A stretch of 64,000 nt of DNA, taken from the NCBI RefSeq assembly GCF_014196795.1, contig NZ_JACIEJ010000008.1, positions 124,001-188,000 of the forward strand. The letters are read 5' to 3'. This document shows positions 53,682 to 62,325 of the stretch, piece after piece (the stretch's first letter is position 1; every line of letters begins with the position of its first letter). Both the position numbers and the translations under genes were made by a program. The notes under the pieces were generated by a model. The model was given only the letters and a program-made list of their open reading frames with translations, did no database searches and was not told the origin of the DNA. The DNA is from Sagittula marina. GTDB taxonomy: Bacteria > Pseudomonadota > Alphaproteobacteria > Rhodobacterales > Rhodobacteraceae.

Positions 53682-53744
53682 GTTAACCTTTGCGGATGCC
53701 GCGCCGCAGAATGTGGTAAACGGGCGCTTCTGCCGCACCGGGAT

Positions 53745-55502
53745 TCACGTTTTGTTGGTAATCCAGCGGCATTGATAGGGGGCGAGTTTCACGCCGTCTT
53801 CTTCGGGGTGCAGGGTCTCTCCGGTCAGCAGGTCGATCCAATGTTCGTCCGCGATCAGGTTCATGGCTTTCGGCGGCAGATCGACGGTTTCGGCGCTGAC
53901 GTTGTGCAGGGCAAAGATCGACTGGGACCGATCCGGCGCCTGACGCCAGACGGCAAAGACGCGCGGATCGAGGTTCAGCGTGAAGTTTGTCGCGTTGGGG
54001 TGAAACGCCGCTTGTCTGGCGCGGATCTTCAACCGTGCCGACAGCGCGCCGAGCGCCTTGGACTGCGTGCTGTCGGGATCGTCGAGCAGTTTGCGCAGTT
54101 CGGGGTAGTCCCAGCGGTGGCGGTTGATGGCCCGGTTCATGCCGCGCCGCGCCACGCCGTCGATGTCATTCTCGGTCGCCAGCATGGCGTGGATGTAGAA
54201 GGCGGGGACCCCTTCGAGGGACATGACCACGGTCTGCGAACACAGGAACCGGTCGAGGTGGTGCGCGGTATCGCCTGTGTAGGTGCGCGCCACGGCGGAG
54301 AAGAAGGTGGCGTTCAGCTCGTAGACGGCGGTGCCGCCATCGGGCAGGGCACGCATGGAGGCGCGGCCACCGGAGTCCATGACGGTGGAAATCATCTTGG
54401 CGATCTCTTCGTCTGGCAGCAGACCCTCGGCGGGGCGCATCCCGATGCCGTCGTGGCTGGAGGTGAAGTTGAGATAGGCGCAGCCTTGCGGCGCGGGCGG
54501 CATGGCACGCATCCAGTTGGACAGGTAATGCGCGTCGCCGGATAGAACCGCATGCAGGATCAGCGGCGGCAGGGGGAAATTGTAGATCCAATGCGCCTCG
54601 TTCAGCTGGCCAAAGTAGGAGAGGTTTTCGGCCTTGGGGACGTTGGTCTCGGTCAGCAGGATCACCGGCTCCTGCGCGAAATCACACAGCACGCGCAGCA
54701 GTTGCACGATGGCGTGGGTTTGCGGCAAATGGATCGAAGGCGTCCCGGGCTGTTTCCAGACGAAGGCCACGGCGTCGAGGCGGATAATCTTCACCCCCAT
54801 CTCCACATGCAGGCGGATGATGCGGACCATTTCCAGCAGCACGTCGGGGTTCTTGAAGTTCAGGTCCACCTGATCGTGGCTGAACGTGCACCAGACGTGC
54901 TTGAGGCCGTTCGACGTTTCGACCTCCTGCAGCAGCGGGGTGGTGCGGGGGCGGACGACCATGGACAGATCGTCGTCGGGCGACGCCTCAAAGAAGAATG
55001 TGTCGTAGGGCTTTTGCCCCTGCCGGTAGGCGTTGAACCATGTGCCTTGGGAGGAGACGTGGTTCATCACCAGGTCGGACATCAGATCCCAATCGTCGGC
55101 AATGCGAGAGATGTCGGGCCAGTCGCCAAGCGCGGGATTGACCTTGGTGTAATCGGTGACGGCAAAGCCATCGTCGGAGGTCCAGGGAAAGAACGGCAGG
55201 ATGTGCACGCCGTTGACCACGCCCTTGAGGTTCTGGTCGAGGAAGTCGCGCATCAGGTCGAGCGGTTTGTAGACGCCGTCGATCAGGCTGTCGCCATAGG
55301 TGATCAGCAGGGCGTCCTTCTGGGTCCAGAGATTGTTGCCCGGCTTGCGCGCGCGGCCACGGGGGCGGGTGCCCTCGGGCCAGAAGGCATCGGCCACCTT
55401 TTGCGACAACGCGTCGGTGTCATGCTCCGGGTAGAGCCGCATCAAAAGCGCGTGCAGACGGTTCAGCAGCGCGGTGGGTGTGGGGGGCTGTGTGTCGGGC
55501 AT
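53745..55502 (-). CDS. GH13_18 sugar phosphorylase, probable glucosylglycerate phosphorylase
   Basis: A 585-residue protein of the sucrose-phosphorylase-like subfamily of glycoside hydrolase 13. The nucleophile is Asp243 (IIRLDAVAF), the acid/base Glu285 (LLTETNVPK), and the transition-state Asp351 (FTSSHDGIGMRP). An N-terminal extension of about 60 residues and the TYGDSLIDG start of the barrel are typical. Members split sucrose, glucosylglycerol or glucosylglycerate with phosphate to give glucose-1-phosphate. Since it faces gpgP-gpgS, 2-O-alpha-glucosylglycerate is the likely substrate (inference). It would recycle the solute when stress ends. It is convergent with gpgS and monocistronic. 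Confidence 0.85.
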   Translation of the reverse strand: MPDTQPPTPTALLNRLHALLMRLYPEHDTDALSQKVADAFWPEGTRPRGRARKPGNNLWTQKDALLITYGDSLIDGVYKPLDLMRDFLDQNLKGVVNGVHILPFFPWTSDDGFAVTDYTKVNPALGDWPDISRIADDWDLMSDLVMNHVSSQGTWFNAYRQGQKPYDTFFFEASPDDDLSMVVRPRTTPLLQEVETSNGLKHVWCTFSHDQVDLNFKNPDVLLEMVRIIRLHVEMGVKIIRLDAVAFVWKQPGTPSIHLPQTHAIVQLLRVLCDFAQEPVILLTETNVPKAENLSYFGQLNEAHWIYNFPLPPLILHAVLSGDAHYLSNWMRAMPPAPQGCAYLNFTSSHDGIGMRPAEGLLPDEEIAKMISTVMDSGGRASMRALPDGGTAVYELNATFFSAVARTYTGDTAHHLDRFLCSQTVVMSLEGVPAFYIHAMLATENDIDGVARRGMNRAINRHRWDYPELRKLLDDPDSTQSKALGALSARLKIRARQAAFHPNATNFTLNLDPRVFAVWRQAPDRSQSIFALHNVSAETVDLPPKAMNLIADEHWIDLLTGETLHPEEDGVKLAPYQCRWITNKT

Positions 55503-55640
55503 CTGGATGACCTCTGGTCTTGATGGATCAAGGCTATCGGCGTGACGCTGAACAGGGAACAGGGGAACCGGCAGTTTACGCGCATTCCGGGCGGGAAATG
55601 CCCGCTATTTGGGCAGGCGTGCGTCATCTTCGTGGAAACG

Positions 55641-55667
55641 AAAACGCCCCGCCGAGATGGCGGGGCG
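55641..55667 (-). terminator. Rho-independent terminator of the pyrimidine transporter operon
   Basis: CGCCCCGCC (55645-55653) and GGCGGGGCG (55659-55667) form a perfect stem with a 5-nt loop. On the minus strand TTTTCGTTTCC follows, 25 nt after the binding-protein stop codon. Confidence 0.87.
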
Positions 55668-55691
55668 CTGAATGCTCAGGCGTGGCGGGGT

Positions 55692-56681
55692 TTAGTCTGC
55701 CAATGCCTTGTCTGTGACGACGCTGGTCCATGCGCCTTCGGGCTGCCTGGTGATGACCGGATCGGAGCCGCCGGCCAGCAGGGTTTCGACCGTGCGCTGG
55801 TAATCAGCCTCGTCCAGCGACCCGTCGGAGCCTGCGGTCAGCTTGGCCACTTCGCCCATCATGCGGATCTGGTGCGCCTCGGACTGGGCGCCGGTCTCGT
55901 CATAGTCGAGCACGATCATGGCCGCTTCTTCGGGGTTTTCCTCGGCCCATTTCCAGCCCTGCATGGAGGCATCCACAAAGCGCGCCATCTTGTCGACGAA
56001 GGCTTCGTCTTCGAGGTTTTCTTCGAGCACGTAGAGGCCGTCTTCCATGGTGGCGACGCCCTGGTCCTGGTACTTGAAGGTGATGAGCTCATCCTCGGAA
56101 ACGCCCGCGTCGAGCACCTGACCGTATTCGTTGTAGGTCATGGTGGAGATGCAGTCGGCCTGACGTTGCAGCAGCGGATCGACGTTGAAGCCTTGTTTCA
56201 GCACTTCGACGGAGCCTTCGGCCTTGCCATCGGTGGCGATGCCGAGCGCGGACATCCACGACAGGAACGGGTATTCGTTGCCGAAGAACCAGACGCCCAG
56301 CGTACGGTTGGCCAGGCTGTCGGGACCGTCGATGCCCACGTCGCCCCAGCAGGTCAGCATCATGCCGGAGTCCTTGTAGGGCTGGGCGATGTTGACCAGC
56401 GGCAGGCCGTTTTCACGGGCGGCCAGCGCGGCGGGCATCCATTCGACGATGACGTCCGCGCCGCCGCCGGCAATGACCTGCGTGGGGGCGATGTCCGGGC
56501 CGCCGGGCATGATGGTGACGTTCAGGTCGGCCTCGTCATAGTAGCCGTTTTCGAGCGCGACGTAGTAGCCCGCGAACTGTGCCTGCGTGACCCATTTGAG
56601 CTGTAGCGTGACATCATCGGCGGCGAGCGCCTGGCTGGCCATCAGCGCGAGGGCGGATGCGGTTGTGAGAGCGAATTTCAT
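55692..56681 (-). CDS. NMT1/THI5-type ABC substrate-binding protein
   Basis: A 329-residue periplasmic protein. A Sec signal peptide ends at SQALA (about residue 20). The mature start contains LKWVTQAQFAGYYVALENGYY, the hallmark of the NMT1/THI5 and ThiY-like family, which bind pyrimidines, thiamine precursors, nitrate or sulfonates. The neighbourhood of dihydropyrimidinase and carbamoyl-beta-alanine amidohydrolase genes suggests uracil, thymine or a dihydropyrimidine as ligand (inference). It is the last gene of the transporter operon, before a strong terminator. Confidence 0.9.
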   Translation of the reverse strand: MKFALTTASALALMASQALAADDVTLQLKWVTQAQFAGYYVALENGYYDEADLNVTIMPGGPDIAPTQVIAGGGADVIVEWMPAALAARENGLPLVNIAQPYKDSGMMLTCWGDVGIDGPDSLANRTLGVWFFGNEYPFLSWMSALGIATDGKAEGSVEVLKQGFNVDPLLQRQADCISTMTYNEYGQVLDAGVSEDELITFKYQDQGVATMEDGLYVLEENLEDEAFVDKMARFVDASMQGWKWAEENPEEAAMIVLDYDETGAQSEAHQIRMMGEVAKLTAGSDGSLDEADYQRTVETLLAGGSDPVITRQPEGAWTSVVTDKALAD

Positions 56682-56735
56682 GGTGACCTCCAGTTGGTTG
56701 CTCCCCCGATTCTTTGCCGGGGGATTAGGGTTGGT

Positions 56736-57584
56736 TTAATGTTTTCGCTGGCTTGCGTGCCAGAACGTTGCACGCTTTTCGAGCAATGAGACAAGCCCGT
56801 AAAACGCGGTGCCCGCCAAAGCGGCAGTGACGATGGCGGCCCAGACCAGGGCCAGATCAAGCTGGCCGATGGACGTGGAAATGCGGAACCCCAGCCCTTG
56901 GGTCGGGGAGCCAAAGAACTCTGCCACGATGGCGCCGACAAGCGCGAGGGTGGTGGTGATCTTCAGCCCGTTGAAGATGAAGGGCAGCGCGGCAGGCAGG
57001 CGCAGCGCGGTCAGGGTTTGCGACCAGCTGGCGGCGTAGGTCTTCATCAGGTCGCGCTGCATGCCGGTGGTTTCCGACAGGCCCGCGACAGTGTTTACCA
57101 GCATGGGGAAGTAGACCATCAGGACCACGACGGCGGCCTTTGACTGCCAGCCAAAGCCGAACCACATCACCAGGATCGGTGCGGTGCCGACGATGGGCAG
57201 CGCCGCCATGAAGTTGCCCAGCGGCAGCAGGCCACGTCGCAGATAATCAGAGCGGTCGATCAGCAGCGCCGTCAGAAAGGCCGCGCCATTGCCGATGATG
57301 TAGCCGGACAGCGCGCCCTTGAGGATGGTCTGCACGAAGTCCGCCCAGAGCATCGGGAGGTTGTTGCCAAAGGTGACCGCGATGTCCGACGGCGGCGGAA
57401 GGATGACGGTCGGCACATCGGCGCCACGGGTGATGAGCTCCCACATGGCGATGAGCGTGATGCCAAAGATCAGCGGCACGGCGAGATGCACGGCGCGGCT
57501 TTGGCGGGCGGGGCCGTTGGCCAGCGTGGCGTTCAGCGTCCAGCCCGCGGCCCAGAGCAGCAGGGCGAGAAGGATGAGGGTCAT
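56736..57584 (-). CDS. ABC transporter permease, NitT/TauT type (second)
   Basis: A 282-residue inner-membrane permease with about 7 helices. The EAA-type loop (DLMKTYAASWSQTLTALRLP, about 170-190) is clear and contacts the ATPase. Start at ATG 57584, with AGGAG 8 nt upstream; the longer in-frame version would extend into the gap and overlap the other permease gene. Together with the next permease it forms a heterodimeric channel. Confidence 0.9.
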   Translation of the reverse strand: MTLILLALLLWAAGWTLNATLANGPARQSRAVHLAVPLIFGITLIAMWELITRGADVPTVILPPPSDIAVTFGNNLPMLWADFVQTILKGALSGYIIGNGAAFLTALLIDRSDYLRRGLLPLGNFMAALPIVGTAPILVMWFGFGWQSKAAVVVLMVYFPMLVNTVAGLSETTGMQRDLMKTYAASWSQTLTALRLPAALPFIFNGLKITTTLALVGAIVAEFFGSPTQGLGFRISTSIGQLDLALVWAAIVTAALAGTAFYGLVSLLEKRATFWHASQRKH

Positions 57585-57690
57585 CGGCGGGCTCCTGACC
57601 GGGGCCGTGCGGGAGGCGTGGCGGGGGTGGAAAGAATGAGTGTTTTCGAAGCAAAGACGCCGGGGCGCGCTGCGCGGTGGGGATGCTGCA

Positions 57691-58641
57691 TCATTGGGCC
57701 ATTCCCATGCGTTTGAGGGTTGCGCGCTCTGCCGCGCCGATGGCCCAGACCAGCACGGCGGCGAGGGCGGCGGCCATGATGAGGGCGGCCCAGATCTGGG
57801 CGGTCTGGCCGTAGTAGCTTCCCGCCAGCATACGGGCGCCGAGGCCGCCTTTTTGCACCGGCAGTTCGCCGACGATGGCGCCGACGAGGCTTGCGGCGAT
57901 GGCGATCTTGAGCGAGGCAAAAAGGTAGGGCGTCGAGGCGGGCAGGCGCAGTTTCATCAACCTGTCGCGGGTTGAGGCAGAGTAGGTGGTCATCAGGTCC
58001 ATCTGCATTGAGTCGGGGCTGCGCAGTCCTTTGACCATGCCGACCACCACCGGAAAGAAACTGAGATAGGCGGAGATCACGGCCTTTGGCAGAAGACCCT
58101 GCACGCCAACAGAGTAGAGCACGACGATGATCATCGGGGCGAGCGCCACGATGGGGATGGTCTGGCTGACGATGGCCCAGGGCATGACCGACATTTCCAT
58201 CACACGGCTATGGACGATGCCGACAGCCAGCAGAATGCCAAGGCCGGTGCCGATGAGAAACCCGAGCGCCGTGGCGTTCAGCGTGATCAATGCATGGTGC
58301 AGCAGCCCACGGGTCGAGAGCGAGCCGGAGCGGGCCAGGCCACGGCGGCCGTTGAGCTCTTCGTCGACGGTGGATTTGTAAAGCTCGGCCACCACCTGAT
58401 GCGGGGCGGGCAGGCGGGGGCGGTCCAGCGACCAGCTTTCGCCCAATGCGTGGGTATTGCCGAACACCAGCGCGAGCGCGCCTGTGTCGCGACGCTCCAC
58501 AGCCGAAGGGGGGGTGACGGTGACGCCGGCGCGTTCGGCGCGGGTCAGCGTGTCCTGCACGTTCATCGGCACGACGGCGATGTACCACAGGGCAAAGAGC
58601 GCCAGCAGGACGCCCACAAGGGGGGGGATGAAACGGGTCAT
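57691..58641 (-). CDS. ABC transporter permease, NitT/TauT type (first)
   Basis: A 316-residue inner-membrane permease with an extra periplasmic stretch of about 70 residues after the first helix, and the EAA-type loop DLMTTYSASTRDRLMKLRLP near 230-250. The ATG at 58641 overlaps the stop of the acetyltransferase gene (ATGA) and has GGTGGAG 8 nt upstream. It pairs with the 282-residue permease. Confidence 0.9.
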   Translation of the reverse strand: MTRFIPPLVGVLLALFALWYIAVVPMNVQDTLTRAERAGVTVTPPSAVERRDTGALALVFGNTHALGESWSLDRPRLPAPHQVVAELYKSTVDEELNGRRGLARSGSLSTRGLLHHALITLNATALGFLIGTGLGILLAVGIVHSRVMEMSVMPWAIVSQTIPIVALAPMIIVVLYSVGVQGLLPKAVISAYLSFFPVVVGMVKGLRSPDSMQMDLMTTYSASTRDRLMKLRLPASTPYLFASLKIAIAASLVGAIVGELPVQKGGLGARMLAGSYYGQTAQIWAALIMAAALAAVLVWAIGAAERATLKRMGMAQ

Positions 58642-59126
58642 TGGGGTCTCCACCATTCCATGCGCAAACCTGCGACGGGGTAGTCGGACATGGGGGATTT
58701 GCCGCCGATCGGGACAAAGCCTTCGCGCCGGAAAAAGCTCTGGATCAGGGGATCCATGAAGGGGGTCTTGAACCACAGAAAATCGCGGTCCTGTTTGGCT
58801 TCGTTCAGCAGTTTTTGCCCGAGAGCCGATCCGCGCGTGCGCGAAAAGACCGCGCGCACCTGGGCATTTTCGGCGTCCAGCGACAGGAATGCAGCAACCG
58901 CGCCATTTGGTTCAGGGTCGGTCAAGACACGCATATGTCCGGCAAGAATCGAAAAGGTGACGCGCCGTTTGACGAAGGGGCGCGTCACGCTGCGCGGTAT
59001 CCACTGGCAGCGGGCCATCCAGTCTTCGACCAGCGCGATGCAGTCCGGAATGTCGTTGGTGCAGGCCGGACGGCTCGTGTTCGGGCACGTCACGGGGGCG
59101 GGGGAGAGGGGCAAAGTGGCGGTCAT
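58638..59126 (-). CDS. GNAT-family acetyltransferase
   Basis: A 162-residue protein with the GNAT layout: N-terminal DIPDCIALVEDWMARCQWIP, a central beta strand with AAFLSLDAENAQVRAVFSR, the acetyl-CoA loop region RGSALGQKLLNEAK, and FFRREGFVPIG near the end. The usual RxxGxG/A appears as R-x-x-x-LGQ, so it is somewhat divergent. It is embedded between the ATPase and permease genes of the transporter operon and overlaps the permease by 4 nt. Its acceptor is unknown; acetylation of a pathway amine such as beta-alanine is only speculation. The start at ATG 59126 is chosen over a TTG 15 nt upstream. Confidence 0.8.
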   Translation of the reverse strand: MTATLPLSPAPVTCPNTSRPACTNDIPDCIALVEDWMARCQWIPRSVTRPFVKRRVTFSILAGHMRVLTDPEPNGAVAAFLSLDAENAQVRAVFSRTRGSALGQKLLNEAKQDRDFLWFKTPFMDPLIQSFFRREGFVPIGGKSPMSDYPVAGLRMEWWRPQ

Positions 59127-59216
59127 GGATGTGCCGTCCAATTCATGCGGATCATGTCCGGGACACTGCGCGCCATGGCGGGGATGTGCTCGCGCGGGGC
59201 GCGGCGGATCTGGGTG

Positions 59217-59999
59217 TCAGGCATCTTCGTACCCCGCGCGCAGCCCTTCGCGGACGCGGTGGGCGATCTCGATGAATTCCGGCGTGTCACGGATGTCGAG
59301 AGGACGTTCGTGTGGCAGGGGGCTTTCGATCACGTCGGTGATGCGCCCCGGACGCGGGGACATCACGACGATATGGGTCGAAAGGTAGACCGCTTCGGGG
59401 ATGGAGTGGGTGACAAAGGCGATGGTCTTTTGCGTCTTGGCCCAAAGGCTGAGAAGTTCCTCGTTCAGGCGATCCCGGACGATTTCGTCAAGTGCGCCAA
59501 AGGGTTCGTCCATCAAAAGCAGGTCCGCGTCAAAGGCCAGCGCCCGCGCGATGGAGGCGCGCTGCTGCATCCCGCCGGACAGCTGCCAGGGGAATTTCTT
59601 CTCGAAGCCGGAGAGTTCCACCAGGTCGAGAACCTTGGCGATGCGCTTGTTCTGTTCGGCCTTCGAGTAGCCCATGATTTCCAGCGGGAGGGCGATGTTG
59701 CGCCCGATCGTGCGCCACGGATACAGACCCGCGGCCTGAAAGACGTAGCCGTAGGCGCGGGCCTGACGGGCATCGTCGGGCGTCATGCCGTTGACCGTCA
59801 GCGTGCCGCCGGTGGGATGTTCCAGCGCGGCCATGCAGCGCAGAAACGTCGTCTTGCCACAGCCCGACGGGCCGATGAACGAGACGAAGGCCCCCTTTGG
59901 GATGTCCAGTGAGACGTCCTTGAGGGCGTGGACGGGGCCGTCAGCGGTCTGGAAGGTCAGGTCGAGGTGTTTGGCCTGAATGACTGGGGTGGCTGTCAT
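59217..59999 (-). CDS. ABC transporter ATP-binding protein, NitT/TauT (SsuB-like) type
   Basis: A 260-residue ATPase with Walker A GPSGCGKTTF (about 42-51), Q-loop in YGYVFQAAGLYPW, signature LSGGMQQR and Walker B LLMDEPFGALDE, then the switch His in FVTHSIPEA. It energises uptake through the two downstream permeases. Start at ATG 59999. A 90-nt gap separates it from the acetyltransferase gene. Confidence 0.93.
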   Translation of the reverse strand: MTATPVIQAKHLDLTFQTADGPVHALKDVSLDIPKGAFVSFIGPSGCGKTTFLRCMAALEHPTGGTLTVNGMTPDDARQARAYGYVFQAAGLYPWRTIGRNIALPLEIMGYSKAEQNKRIAKVLDLVELSGFEKKFPWQLSGGMQQRASIARALAFDADLLLMDEPFGALDEIVRDRLNEELLSLWAKTQKTIAFVTHSIPEAVYLSTHIVVMSPRPGRITDVIESPLPHERPLDIRDTPEFIEIAHRVREGLRAGYEDA

Positions 60000-60129
60000 G
60001 CTCGGTTGCTCCGGGTCTTGCGGCGGGCGCGCGTGTCACGCGGGGCCGTGTCATGAAGAGGGAAAGTCAAAAGGGTATCGACGCGGTTGCCGCGCGTTTT
60101 GGCGGGTATCGCAGGGCAGGGGAGTTGGC

Positions 60130-60516
60130 TCATGTCGGACCCTCGTTGATGGCGGGGCCAAAGACCAGACGCGTGGACAGGCCCGTGGGCGTTCCATCCA
60201 GTTCAAGCAGCCCGTCGTAGGTTTCTGCCGGCGTGGCGCGTCGCGTGATCGACACGCTGCCGAGGCGCCCGTTGCGGCAGGTGACGGCGCCGATATGAAG
60301 CGGCGCGTTGGCGGTGCCCGACGGCGCAGGCCGCGGGTTGGCGGTGCAGCGTGTATCCGCCAAGCGCAGGATCATGCGCCCCGGACCGGATTGCAGCGAT
60401 CCGCTGGCCCCCACCGGCCCGATGGTCAGCGGCAGGTCCGTGCGTGCGCCGGTGCAGCCGGCAAGCGTCAGCGCGACGACCGGGAGCAGGTAAAGGCAGG
60501 GAAACATGTGCGGCAT
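60130..60516 (-). CDS. Small hypothetical lipoprotein
   Basis: A protein of about 128 residues with a lipoprotein signal (LYLLPVVALTLAGC, lipobox LAGC). The remainder contains TDLPLTIGPVGASGSLQSGPGRMILRL-type beta-rich sequence (shown here only as its pieces TDLPLTIG and GRMILRL) and two further cysteines. Unknown family. It lies between dihydropyrimidinase and the ABC ATPase gene on the same strand. The start is uncertain between ATG 60516 and ATG 60507; the ribosome site is weak. Confidence 0.6.
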   Translation of the reverse strand: MPHMFPCLYLLPVVALTLAGCTGARTDLPLTIGPVGASGSLQSGPGRMILRLADTRCTANPRPAPSGTANAPLHIGAVTCRNGRLGSVSITRRATPAETYDGLLELDGTPTGLSTRLVFGPAINEGPT

Positions 60517-60541
60517 GGCTGGCTTTCGGCTGGCCCTGAGA

Positions 60542-60871
60542 TCAGGTTGCGGTGGAAAAGGCGGGCGGGGGGCTGGCGCATCCCTGCGGCAAAGGACCCC
60601 GCAGCCCACGGACGTGTGACGGATCACGCGCATGATCCGTCACGTCGCCTGTGTACTGGAGCAGCCCACGCAAGGTCACCTTCGACCTTGGTTGGCTGTG
60701 GCTGGTGGCAGATCTTGTGCCAGAGCCTGAAGGGCCCGGCACGGCGTCCCACGCCACCTGCGCTGCGCGTCGCGGACGTGCCGGTGCGTTGGCGTCGAGC
60801 CAGCTGCGCATGGTGGCACGGTGCGCGGTGTCCTTGGCGGACACCGCATGACGCGCCTTCACGCGGCCCAT
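60542..60871 (-). CDS. Candidate small open reading frame coupled to dihydropyrimidinase (109 aa)
   Basis: The ATG at 60871-60869 overlaps the dihydropyrimidinase stop as TGATG, and the frame stays open for 109 codons (MGRVKARHAVSAKDTAHRAT start). It is Arg/Ala/Pro-rich and has no recognisable domain. There is no good ribosome site, and a perfect hairpin lies inside its last third. It could be chance in GC-rich DNA. If it is not translated, this is a 350-nt gap with only the hairpin. Confidence 0.25.
   Translation of the reverse strand: MGRVKARHAVSAKDTAHRATMRSWLDANAPARPRRAAQVAWDAVPGPSGSGTRSATSHSQPRSKVTLRGLLQYTGDVTDHARDPSHVRGLRGPLPQGCASPPPAFSTAT
60616..60643. repeat. Perfect 11-bp hairpin downstream of dihydropyrimidinase
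   Basis: GTGACGGATCA (60616-60626) and TGATCCGTCAC (60633-60643) around CGCGCA. There is no T-tract. It could partially terminate or stabilise the message between the catabolic and transport parts of the operon. Confidence 0.5.
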
Positions 60872-62325
60872 CAGACGCCCGTGGCGGGGATGCCTGTGCG
60901 CTCCACCGGGCGCGGTGCTGTGAGGTCTTTCCACTTGGACAGCGCCGTGTTGGTGGGGGTGTTCGCCGGGCGCTTGACGAATTCGCCGTGGCCCTCGCGC
61001 GAGGTCAGCGTGCCGTCGGTGACGGAGACATGGCCACGGGAGAGCACGAAGCGGGGCAGGCCTTTGACCTTCTTGCCCTCGAAGACGTTGTAGTCGATGG
61101 CGCTGGTCTGGGTTGCAGCCGAGATCGTCTTTTCCTTGTTCGGGTCGAGCACGAGGATATCGGCGTCCGATCCGACGCGGATCGCGCCCTTGCGCGGGTA
61201 GCAGTTCAGGATCTTGGCGATGTTGGTGGAAGTGACGGCAACGAACTCCTCCGGCGTCAGGCGGCCCGTGCCGACGCCTTCGGTCCAGAGCATCGGGATG
61301 CGATCTTCCAGCCCGCCTGTGCCGTTGGGGATCTTGGTGAAATCGCCGACGCCGTAGCGCTTTTGTTCCGTGGAGAACGCGCAGTGATCCGTCGCGACGA
61401 CCGACAGCGACCCGGACATGAGGCCGGCCCAGAGGCTGTCCTGATGCTGCTTGTTGCGGAACGGGGGCGACATGACGCGGCGTGCGGCGTGGTCCCAATC
61501 GGTGTTGAAGTATTCCGACTCATCCAAGGTGAGGTGCTGAATCAGCGGCTCGCCCCAGACGCGCTTGCCCTGCTGGCGGGCGCGGCGGATGGCTTCGTGC
61601 GCTTCCTCGCAGGAGACGTGCACCACGTAGAGCGGCACACCGGCCATGTCGGCGATCATGATGGCGCGGTTTGCGGCCTCGCCCTCGACCTGCGGCGGGC
61701 GGGAATAGGCGTGCGCCTCCGGCCCTGTGTTGCCTTCGGCCAGCAGCTTGGCGGAGAGTTCTGCCACAACGTCGCCGTTTTCGGCATGGACCATGGCAAT
61801 CGCACCAAGCTGACCGAGGCGCTGGAACGAGGCATACATCTCGTCGTCGTTCACCATCAGCGCGCCCTTGTAGGCCATGAAGTGCTTGAAGGTGGTGATG
61901 CCGCGATCCTCGACCACGGTTTTCATCTCGTCGAACACCTGCTCGCTCCACCACGTGACGGCCATGTGGTAGGAGTAGTCGCAATGGGCGCGCCCCGCCT
62001 TGTTGTCCCACATTTGCAGCGCGTCCAGCAGACCCTGACCGGGGGAGGGCAGGGCGAAGTCGATCACCATCGTGGTGCCGCCCATCAGCGCGGCCTGTGT
62101 CCCCGTGTCAAAGTTGTCGGTGGAATAGGTGCCCATGAACGGCATTTCGAGGTGGGTGTGCGGATCGATGCCGCCGGGCATGACGTAGCAGCCTGTGGCG
62201 TCCAGTTCTGTATCGCCGGACAGCCCTTCGCCGATCTCGATGATCTTGTCGCCGTCGACGAGGACGTCCGCCTTGTAGCTGAGGTCCGCGGTGACGACTG
62301 TGCCGTTCTTGATGACGGTGCTCAT
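60871..62325 (-). CDS. hydA: Dihydropyrimidinase (D-hydantoinase)
   Basis: A 484-residue zinc amidohydrolase opening dihydrouracil/dihydrothymine to N-carbamoyl-beta-amino acids. Metal ligands His56/His58 (GIDPHTHLEMPF), carboxylated Lys153 (HFMAYKGALMV), His180 (MVHAENGD), the later HVSCEEAHE and Asp in VATDHCAFS are present. The start ATG 62325 has GGGAG 8 nt upstream; extending the frame upstream is not supported. A 114-residue reading frame overlaps the start by 4 nt. Second step of the reductive pyrimidine pathway; the third-step gene lies upstream, and the first-step dehydrogenase is outside the window. Confidence 0.95.
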   Translation of the reverse strand: MSTVIKNGTVVTADLSYKADVLVDGDKIIEIGEGLSGDTELDATGCYVMPGGIDPHTHLEMPFMGTYSTDNFDTGTQAALMGGTTMVIDFALPSPGQGLLDALQMWDNKAGRAHCDYSYHMAVTWWSEQVFDEMKTVVEDRGITTFKHFMAYKGALMVNDDEMYASFQRLGQLGAIAMVHAENGDVVAELSAKLLAEGNTGPEAHAYSRPPQVEGEAANRAIMIADMAGVPLYVVHVSCEEAHEAIRRARQQGKRVWGEPLIQHLTLDESEYFNTDWDHAARRVMSPPFRNKQHQDSLWAGLMSGSLSVVATDHCAFSTEQKRYGVGDFTKIPNGTGGLEDRIPMLWTEGVGTGRLTPEEFVAVTSTNIAKILNCYPRKGAIRVGSDADILVLDPNKEKTISAATQTSAIDYNVFEGKKVKGLPRFVLSRGHVSVTDGTLTSREGHGEFVKRPANTPTNTALSKWKDLTAPRPVERTGIPATGV

